Shown here: one piece after another, positions 1 through 4,144 of the stretch
Numbering within the stretch: the stretch's first letter is position 1
Layout of the letters: every line of letters starts with the position of its first letter
Origin: an uncultured Actinomycetes bacterium
GTDB taxonomy: Bacteria; Actinomycetota; Thermoleophilia; Gaiellales; Gaiellaceae
Direction: 5' to 3'
DNA: 6,138 nucleotides
Assembly (NCBI GenBank): GCA_903930195.1
Contig: CAIYXH010000005.1
Coordinates: forward strand, 1-6,138
Notes under the pieces: generated by a model
The model's input: the letters and a program-made list of their open reading frames with translations, nothing else
Databases searched by the model: none
Told to the model about the DNA's origin: nothing
Position numbers and translations under genes: made by a program

Positions 1-699
1 GAGCGGACGCAGCCTCGGCACACGCGGTGTGAGCGCTGCCGCGACGGCACCGACACCCGAGAGGGCCGCAGCCACCGTCATCACATGCCCGAAGCGGGTC
101 CCGCCGACGCCGGCGGCGTGGAGGAGCGCGTCGCTCCCCACGAAGGCGAGCAGGAACCCGACGAACAGCAGGTCGCTCGCCCGCCGCTGCTCGCGCGAGG
201 TCGGGCCGAGCCCGCGGAGGACGGTGGCGGTGAAGACCGCGATCCCGCCTGCCCCGAGTGCACCGAGGAAGAACAGCGTCCGCAGCAGATCGCGCTCCCA
301 GGCGACGACGCCCCGCACGGTGAGCGCCGCGGTGGGTGAGGCGACGCCCGAGCCGACCGCGAACGCGATCAGGCCCTCCTCCTCGTGGCCGTCCTCGGAG
401 ATGACGCTCCAGCGCACGGTGTAGTCGCCCGAGCCGAGCTTCGCTGCGAGCGGGATCACGAGCGTTGTCCCACCCGCCACCGTCGCCGTCCCGCCGAGCA
501 CGCTCGTGCCGTCGTTGCGGATCGCGGCGGTACGCGGGCCCGGCTGCACGGGACTGTCGAAGTGCACCGTCGCCTCGGCGGGCGCCTGGCCGAGCGCCGC
601 GCCGTTCTGGGGTGTCGTCGCCAGCGGGATCGCGTGTGCCCAGGCGGCCGGAGCGAGGACAAGTGCCGCCACCGCGACAAGGACGAGGCGCCTGGTCAC
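1..699 (-). CDS. CopC-CopD fusion copper resistance/transport protein (N-terminal 233 residues, truncated by window edge)
   Basis: Reading the minus strand from a GTG at 697-699 gives 233 uninterrupted codons to the window edge. Residues 1-21 are a signal peptide (MTRRLVLVAVAALVLAPAAWA), so the mature protein would start at His22 (HAIPLATTPQNGAAL), the classic CopC opening in which the N-terminal His is a Cu(II) ligand. The second CopC signature, SEDGHEEEG, lies at 101-109; Asp103 and His105 match the other known Cu(II) ligands. Residues 22-117 therefore form a periplasmic CopC beta-sandwich. From about 137 the chain becomes membrane-embedded (segments near 137-160, 176-193 and 206-223), as in the CopD permease half of CopC-CopD or YcnJ-type fusions. 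No Met-rich Cu(I) stretch is seen in the CopC part. The protein likely binds copper outside the membrane and passes it to or across the membrane. It is divergent from the FmdB gene, 50 bases apart. Family certain; export versus uptake is not. Confidence 0.9.
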   Translation of the reverse strand, partial: MTRRLVLVAVAALVLAPAAWAHAIPLATTPQNGAALGQAPAEATVHFDSPVQPGPRTAAIRNDGTSVLGGTATVAGGTTLVIPLAAKLGSGDYTVRWSVISEDGHEEEGLIAFAVGSGVASPTAALTVRGVVAWERDLLRTLFFLGALGAGGIAVFTATVLRGLGPTSREQRRASDLLFVGFLLAFVGSDALLHAAGVGGTRFGHVMTVAAALSGVGAVAAALTPRVPRLRPL

Positions 700-709
700 G
701 ACACAGGCG

Positions 710-715
710 AGGGTA
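710..715 (-). promoter_or_regulatory. TANNNT -10-like element of the copCD gene (leaderless type)
   Basis: On the minus strand the hexamer TACCCT ends 10 bases before the GTG start. A transcript starting the usual 6-8 bases after a -10 box would have almost no leader, and no Shine-Dalgarno-like purine run sits in those 10 bases. I see no clear TTGACA-like -35. Seen: hexamer and spacing. Inferred: promoter function. Confidence 0.4.
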
Positions 716-733
716 GCGCCGGGGAGCCGGTGG

Positions 734-739
734 TAGCCT
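734..739 (+). promoter_or_regulatory. TANNNT -10-like element of the fmdB-type gene (leaderless type)
   Basis: TAGCCT ends 10 bases before the ATG at 750. The intervening GGTTCGCCCG has no Shine-Dalgarno match. It lies back to back with the copCD hexamer, 18 bases away, so the two polymerase sites would share the same upstream DNA. No convincing -35 is visible. Promoter function is inferred from the pattern shared with other genes here. Confidence 0.4.
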
Positions 740-749
740 GGTTCGCCCG

Positions 750-1079
750 ATGCCGACCTACGAGTACAAGTGCCCGAACGGCCACCTCTTCGAGAACTTC
801 CACGGCATGACCGAGGACGGTCCGCAGGTCTGCGAGGTCTGTGGCGCGGCGCCGCTCGAGAAGGTGCTCTTCCCGGTCGCCGTGCACTACAAGGGCTCCG
901 GCTTCTACTCGACCGACTACGGCCGCGGCGGACGCAAGCCCAGCGGCTCGTCCGAGGGTGGCTCCGGCAGTGGCGAGTCGTCCGGGTCGAGCTCCGGTGG
1001 CGATTCGTCGAGCTCCGGCTCGTCCGAGTCGAAGCCGTCGTCGGACTCGAAGCCGTCCGGCTCGTCCAGCTCCGACTAG
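750..1079 (+). CDS. FmdB-family small zinc-ribbon protein with Ser/Gly-rich tail
   Basis: A 109-residue protein opening MPTYEYKCPNGHLFENF, the hallmark of the FmdB/CxxC_CXXC_SSSS zinc-ribbon family. Putative zinc ligands are Cys8 and His12 (CPNGH, in place of the more usual CxxC knuckle) plus Cys28 and Cys31 (VCEVCG). Residues 42-58 complete the conserved core, with the typical VAVHYKGSGFYSTDY segment. From about residue 60 the chain is low-complexity Ser/Gly with scattered Lys, Asp and Glu (ESKPSSDSKPSG-like repeats) and is surely disordered. FmdB was named as a regulator in methylotroph amidase/formamidase clusters, but the role of the widespread small homologues is unknown, so no target is assigned. 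The start is fixed by the conserved N-terminus; there is no Shine-Dalgarno. It is divergent from copCD and converges on the LCP gene with 12 bases between the stops. Confidence 0.9.
   Translation: MPTYEYKCPNGHLFENFHGMTEDGPQVCEVCGAAPLEKVLFPVAVHYKGSGFYSTDYGRGGRKPSGSSEGGSGSGESSGSSSGGDSSSSGSSESKPSSDSKPSGSSSSD
940..1076 (+). repeat. Low-complexity Ser/Gly codon repeat inside the fmdB-type gene
   Basis: This stretch is dominated by TCG, TCC, AGC and GGC codons, with short imperfect repeats such as two copies of GACTCGAAGCCGTC-like sequence near 1025-1058 (the first has A in place of the second base pair of GACTC, giving GAGTC). It encodes the disordered tail and is prone to slippage or length variation between strains. 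Confidence 0.7.
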
Positions 1080-1091
1080 CGCGTCAGCGGG

Positions 1092-2294
1092 TCAACTCGT
1101 CGCGCTGAGCGTGTGCCCGCGGGCGCAGCCGGGGCCGAACGTCGACGTCGGCAGCTGCGGGGCCGACTGGCCGTTCCACATCAGGAGCGCGCTGCGGTTG
1201 TCCTCCGACGGGAGGATCACCGAGGAGCTGCCGACGCTCGTCGCGTCGCCGCCGAGGCGGCAGTAGAGATCCTGCGACGCCGACGAGCGGAACTTCACCC
1301 AGCCGAGCTGCAGCAGCTGCGTCGCGGAAAGGTCGGTCGCGAGCGGGCTGATCAGCGAGGCGCCTTCGAAGGGCAGCTTCAGGAGCGTCGTGACCGACGT
1401 CAGCTTCGCGAGCGCCGCCTGGGCGACGGCCTGCTGGCGGGAGGAGCGGAAGAGGTCGGTCGACTCGGCCGGGTTCAGCAGGTTCTCGCGGATTCGCGAG
1501 TAGATCAGCGCCTGGTGCCCGTCCATGTGCTGCGGCCCCTTGCGGAAGCGCCAGCCCTGCCACTGCTCGCAGCGCGCGTTCGTCGAGTAGGGGCAGTCGA
1601 AGCGGTTCGACTGCACGGCGTCCGGGACGTTGACGGTGATTCCGCCCTCGGCATCGATCAGCTTCTCGAATTGCGAGAAGTCGACGACGACGACGTGCTG
1701 GATCGGGATGCCGGTGAACGACTCGATCGTCTTGATCGCGAGCTTGGCGCCGCCGACCTGGAACGCGGCGTTGATCTTCGTGCTGCCGACTCCCGGGATC
1801 GAGACGTAGAGATCGCGCGGGATCGAGAGGTAGGCGAAGCGGTGATGCGCCGGGTCGCTGCGGACGACGATGATGGAGTCGGAGTGACGGTCGGCCTCGC
1901 GTCCGTTCGTGTCCGACGAGTCGGTGCCGAGCACGAGGATCGTCGTCGGATGCGAGAGGAGCAGGCCGCTGCTCGGCTTCAGCGTCTTCGCGACTCCGGC
2001 TCCGAGGCGGTCGTTGGCGGAGCTCACCCCGCTGCGGAACGAGAAGAATCCGGCCACGCCCCAGGCGACGACGAGCACGATCAGGCCGACGGCTGCGAGA
2101 AGCGAGATCGTCGTCCAGCGCACGCGTCCCGGCGTCTTCCGGCGGAAGAGCTTCGGCAGGCCGAGCTTGCGGCGGCGAGGCTCGCGCGGCCCCCGGTCGC
2201 GGCGAGCGCGGGCGGTCGTGGCGGACGCGTCATGAACCTGTCCCTTCGTCCGTCCACCCCGGTAGACGCGATAGGGCTTCTCCTCCGGCGGCAT
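1092..2294 (-). CDS. LytR-CpsA-Psr (LCP) family cell-wall glycopolymer ligase
   Basis: A 400-residue type II membrane protein. Residues 1-60 are a basic cytoplasmic tail (RRRKLGLPKLFRRK near 41-53), residues 62-84 a single transmembrane helix, and the rest extracytoplasmic. The LCP domain runs from about 117 to 300: TTILVLGTDSSD at 117-128, RHSDSIIVV at 136-144, SIPRDLYVSIPGVGSTKINAAF at 157-178 and ALIYSRIRE at 262-270, followed by FRSSRQQ at 282-288. The conserved Asp and Arg residues that bind the pyrophosphate of the polyprenyl-linked donor are present. LCP proteins transfer lipid-linked wall polymers (teichoic acid, arabinogalactan or capsule) onto peptidoglycan; older annotation calls them transcriptional attenuators. 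Cys234 and Cys242 could form a disulfide, as could Cys345 and Cys390. The last 100 residues match nothing I recognise. The polymer substrate cannot be read from sequence. Confidence 0.93.
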   Translation of the reverse strand: MPPEEKPYRVYRGGRTKGQVHDASATTARARRDRGPREPRRRKLGLPKLFRRKTPGRVRWTTISLLAAVGLIVLVVAWGVAGFFSFRSGVSSANDRLGAGVAKTLKPSSGLLLSHPTTILVLGTDSSDTNGREADRHSDSIIVVRSDPAHHRFAYLSIPRDLYVSIPGVGSTKINAAFQVGGAKLAIKTIESFTGIPIQHVVVVDFSQFEKLIDAEGGITVNVPDAVQSNRFDCPYSTNARCEQWQGWRFRKGPQHMDGHQALIYSRIRENLLNPAESTDLFRSSRQQAVAQAALAKLTSVTTLLKLPFEGASLISPLATDLSATQLLQLGWVKFRSSASQDLYCRLGGDATSVGSSSVILPSEDNRSALLMWNGQSAPQLPTSTFGPGCARGHTLSATS

Positions 2295-2303
2295 CCGGCG
2301 AAG

Positions 2304-2310
2304 TAGGGTA
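2304..2310. promoter_or_regulatory. Overlapping opposed TANNNT elements (TAGGGTA) serving the LCP and ROK kinase genes
   Basis: The 7 bases TAGGGTA read as TAGGGT on the plus strand (2304-2309), ending 11 bases before the kinase GTG, and as TACCCT on the minus strand (2310 to 2305), ending 10 bases before the LCP ATG. Both spacings fit -10 boxes of leaderless or near-leaderless transcripts. Neither start has a Shine-Dalgarno, and the intergenic gap is only 26 bases. No clear -35 is visible on either strand. If both are real, the two promoters share bases and cannot be occupied at once. Confidence 0.45.
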
Positions 2311-2320
2311 GCGGCAGACC

Positions 2321-3196
2321 GTGAGCGGTAGGTGTGTCATCGGAGTAGACCTCGGCGGGACAAAGATCCTCGCCGGGCTGGTCGACGCGGACGGAGCCAT
2401 CCAGAAGACGGCCGAGCATCCGACCCCGACCGATTCGCAGGACGCGCTGCTCGACGCGCTCGTCCGCGTGGTGGGCGAGCTGCGGACGCCGGACGTCGAG
2501 GCCGTCGGCTTCGGGATCCCCGCCCGGATCGACCGGCGCACGGGGATCGCCTTCGGCGCGGTGAACGTCCCGATCCAGGAGGTGCCGTTCCGCAAGGTGC
2601 TCGAAGAGCGGCTGGGTCTGCCGGTCGGAGCCGAGAACGACGCCGGTGCAGCCGCCCTCGCGGAGTTCGTCCACGGTGCGGGACGGGGCGCTGCGGATCT
2701 CGTCCTGCTGACGCTCGGAACCGGTGTCGGCGGAGGGATCGTGCTCGACGGTCGTCTCTACCACGGCTGGGCCGAGCTCGGCCACATGGTGATCGTCGAG
2801 GGCGGTGAGCCGTGCCAGGGCTCCTGCCACGGGCACGGCCACGTCGAGTCGTACTGCTCCGGGCCCGCAGCCGATCGCCTTGCGGCGCGCGTGCTCGGCG
2901 AGGGCAGGACCTCGTTCGACCTGGTCGAGCAGAAGCACCCGGCGCTCGACGAACTCGGGCGCCACCTCGGTGCCGCGATCGGGTCGATCGTCAACATCTT
3001 CGACCCCGAGATCGTCGTCGTCGGTGGAGGCTTCGGGATCGCAGCCGGCGAGCTGCTGCTCGGGCCCGCGCGCGAGATGATCCGCCGCGAGGCGCTCGAT
3101 CCGGGCGGCGAGCGGGTTCGCGTCGCGCTCGCCGAGCTGGGTGCGTCGGCCGGGCTGATCGGTGCGGGGCTCGTCGCGTTCGACGTGCTCGGGTAG
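2321..3196 (+). CDS. ROK-family sugar kinase, glucokinase-like
   Basis: A 291-residue soluble enzyme, close to typical ROK length. It carries the ATP phosphate loop VDLGGTK at 9-15, the catalytic END at 105-107 (Asp107 as base), the second phosphate loop TLGTGVGGG at 131-139, the sugar-binding ELGH at 152-155, and the adenosine region IVVVGGGFG at 231-239. It likely phosphorylates a hexose, probably glucose, with ATP in the cytoplasm; other ROK hexokinases such as N-acetyl sugar kinases are possible. The structural zinc motif is altered: where the family signature is CxCGxxGCxE, this protein reads CQGSCHGHGHVE at 165-176, so ligands would be His155, Cys165, Cys169 and His174. The sugar-contact Glu176 is kept. 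No N-terminal helix-turn-helix is present, so it is a kinase and not a ROK repressor. The GTG start gives the canonical N-terminus. rsmI follows after 9 bases, suggesting one transcript. Confidence 0.93.
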   Translation: MSGRCVIGVDLGGTKILAGLVDADGAIQKTAEHPTPTDSQDALLDALVRVVGELRTPDVEAVGFGIPARIDRRTGIAFGAVNVPIQEVPFRKVLEERLGLPVGAENDAGAAALAEFVHGAGRGAADLVLLTLGTGVGGGIVLDGRLYHGWAELGHMVIVEGGEPCQGSCHGHGHVESYCSGPAADRLAARVLGEGRTSFDLVEQKHPALDELGRHLGAAIGSIVNIFDPEIVVVGGGFGIAAGELLLGPAREMIRREALDPGGERVRVALAELGASAGLIGAGLVAFDVLG

Positions 3197-3205
3197 GGCA
3201 GGGAC

Positions 3206-4015
3206 GTGCCGCTCGCGGTCTGCGCGACGCCGATCGGAAACCTCGAGGACGTGACGCTGCGGGTGCTCGCCGAGCTGCGTGCCGCCGACATCGTCCTCGC
3301 CGAGGACACCCGCCACACCTGCGGGCTGCTCGCGCGCTACGAGATCGACGTGCCGCTCGTCTCCTACCACGAGCACAACGAGGCGGCCCGGACGGCCGAG
3401 CTCCTGCCGCGGCTCGTCGAGGGTGCCCGGGTCGCGCTCGTCTCCGACGCGGGCCTGCCGGGCGTGTCCGATCCGGGCGGGTGGATCGTCGCCGCAGCGA
3501 TCGCGGCCGGGGTGCCGGTGACGGTGCTGCCCGGCCCGTCGGCCGTGCAGACGGCGCTTGTCCTGAGCGGGTTTGCGAGCGACCGGTACGCATTCGTCGG
3601 CTTCCTGCCGCGACGGTCAGCCGAGCTCCAGCACCTCTGGGAGGAGCTCCGCGGGTGGAGTGGGGCGGTGGTCGCGTTCGACTCGCCGAACCGCGTGGGC
3701 GCGACGCTGCGCTCGCTGGCGGCGGCGGGCACGGGCCGGCGTGTCGCCGTCTGCCGCGAACTGACCAAGCGTTTCGAGGAGGTCGTGCGCGGCGATCCGG
3801 CAGAGGTCGCGGCCGGATTTGCCGAGGCGCCGCGCGGAGAGATCACGCTGGTGCTGAGCCCGGGGCCCGCGGAGGTGGCGGAGCTCGATCTCGGGCCTGC
3901 CCTTGCTGCCGTCGCCGCGCTGCTCGCCGCCGGGACGCCGCGGCGTGCGGCTGTCGACGTCGTGGCGGGGCTCACCGGCGTTGCCAGGAAGGCGCTCTAC
4001 GACGCCTCTCTGTGA
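3206..4015 (+). CDS. rsmI: 16S rRNA (cytidine(1402)-2'-O)-methyltransferase RsmI
   Basis: A 269-residue tetrapyrrole-methylase-fold protein that uses SAM to methylate the ribose of C1402 in 16S rRNA, in the ribosomal P-site region. Hallmarks in order: ATPIGNLED at 7-15, AEDTR at 32-36, SDAGLPGVSDPG at 80-91 (commonly SDAGTP), LPGPSA at 108-113, VGFLPRR at 131-137, DSPNR at 159-163, CRELTKRFEEV at 183-193 and RGEITLVL at 210-217. The C-terminal helical region (RRAAVDVVAGLTGVARKALYDASL) is present, so it is full length; E. coli RsmI is 286 residues. The GTG start lies 9 bases after the kinase stop, with a weak GGCAGGG ribosome-binding site inside that gap, which points to translation from the kinase transcript. 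In other Gram-positives rsmI is a neighbour of metG, as here. Identity is firm; operon structure is inferred from spacing. Confidence 0.96.
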   Translation: MPLAVCATPIGNLEDVTLRVLAELRAADIVLAEDTRHTCGLLARYEIDVPLVSYHEHNEAARTAELLPRLVEGARVALVSDAGLPGVSDPGGWIVAAAIAAGVPVTVLPGPSAVQTALVLSGFASDRYAFVGFLPRRSAELQHLWEELRGWSGAVVAFDSPNRVGATLRSLAAAGTGRRVAVCRELTKRFEEVVRGDPAEVAAGFAEAPRGEITLVLSPGPAEVAELDLGPALAAVAALLAAGTPRRAAVDVVAGLTGVARKALYDASL

Positions 4016-4042
4016 CGGTTTCGCTACGAAACTGTAACCAGT
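4015..4042. promoter_or_regulatory. Overlapping inverted repeats abutting the M23 gene promoter (operator or weak terminator)
   Basis: GTTTCG-CTA-CGAAAC at 4018-4032 is a perfect 6-base inverted repeat; with one G-T wobble it extends to 9 pairs (4015-4023 with 4027-4035). A second one, ACTG-TAAC-CAGT (4031-4042), overlaps it and stops one base before the -35 box. There is no T-run, so a classical terminator for rsmI is unlikely; an operator or an rsmI 3'-end stem are the alternatives. Seen: symmetry. Inferred: function. Confidence 0.4.
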
Positions 4043-4043
4043 A

Positions 4044-4073
4044 TTGACAACGAGGAGCACCGCGCCCTACGGT
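4044..4073 (+). promoter_or_regulatory. Sigma-70-type promoter of the M23 peptidase gene
   Basis: A perfect TTGACA -35 (4044-4049), an 18-base spacer, and a TACGGT -10 (4068-4073). Transcription would start near 4080, giving a leader of about 65 bases. This is the only consensus -35 I can find in the window and sets the M23 gene apart from its neighbours. Confidence 0.65.
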
Positions 4074-4104
4074 GGGCGAACAGACGTTCCCCACCCAGAC
4101 TCCA

Positions 4105-4125
4105 TCGAGCCGGGCACCGGCTCGA
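4105..4125 (+). promoter_or_regulatory. Perfect 9-bp hairpin in the 5' leader of the M23 gene
   Basis: TCGAGCCGG-GCA-CCGGCTCGA forms nine uninterrupted, mostly GC pairs around a 3-base loop. It lies inside the predicted leader and ends 19 bases before the ATG, just upstream of the ribosome-binding site. It could stabilise the mRNA, act as a protein-binding or attenuation element, or control access to the start. It is too small for the c-di-AMP riboswitch known from actinobacterial wall-hydrolase genes. Confidence 0.55.
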
Positions 4126-4135
4126 CCACCGAAGC

Positions 4136-4139
4136 GAGG
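4136..4139 (+). promoter_or_regulatory. Ribosome-binding site of the M23 gene
   Basis: GAGG within GAAGCGAGG sits 5 bases before the ATG at 4145. It supports that start, which also begins a good signal peptide. Most other starts in the window lack such a site. Confidence 0.55.
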
Positions 4140-4144
4140 CCCTC

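Noticed and set aside
29..810. Several plus-strand open frames in the first 800 bases
   Set aside because: They are shadows of the minus-strand CopC-CopD gene, which shows a signal peptide, CopC copper ligands and membrane helices in order.
1113..2306. Open frame of 397 codons on the plus strand opposite the LCP gene
   Set aside because: Its product is Arg/Ala/Glu/Asp-rich with no recognisable domain, while the minus strand encodes a clear LCP protein. High-GC DNA leaves long open antisense frames.
2081..3376. Open frame of 431 codons on the minus strand across the LCP start, the ROK gene and the rsmI start
   Set aside because: It spans two well-supported genes in antisense and gives a low-complexity, charged product with no family resemblance.
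2812..4047. Open frame of 411 codons on the plus strand overlapping the ROK kinase and rsmI
   Set aside because: It is a shifted frame of two firmly identified enzymes, and its product is an Arg/Ala/Gly string typical of out-of-frame GC-rich DNA.
4071..4095. GGTGGG...CCCACC pairing across the M23 transcription start
   Set aside because: The left arm overlaps the -10 box and lies upstream of the predicted transcript start, so it would not form in the mRNA; the match is short and GC-biased.
4081..4144. c-di-AMP (ydaO-type) riboswitch upstream of the M23 gene
   Set aside because: The leader predicted from the promoter is about 65 bases, too short for that class, and I could not match its conserved core; only a simple hairpin is present.
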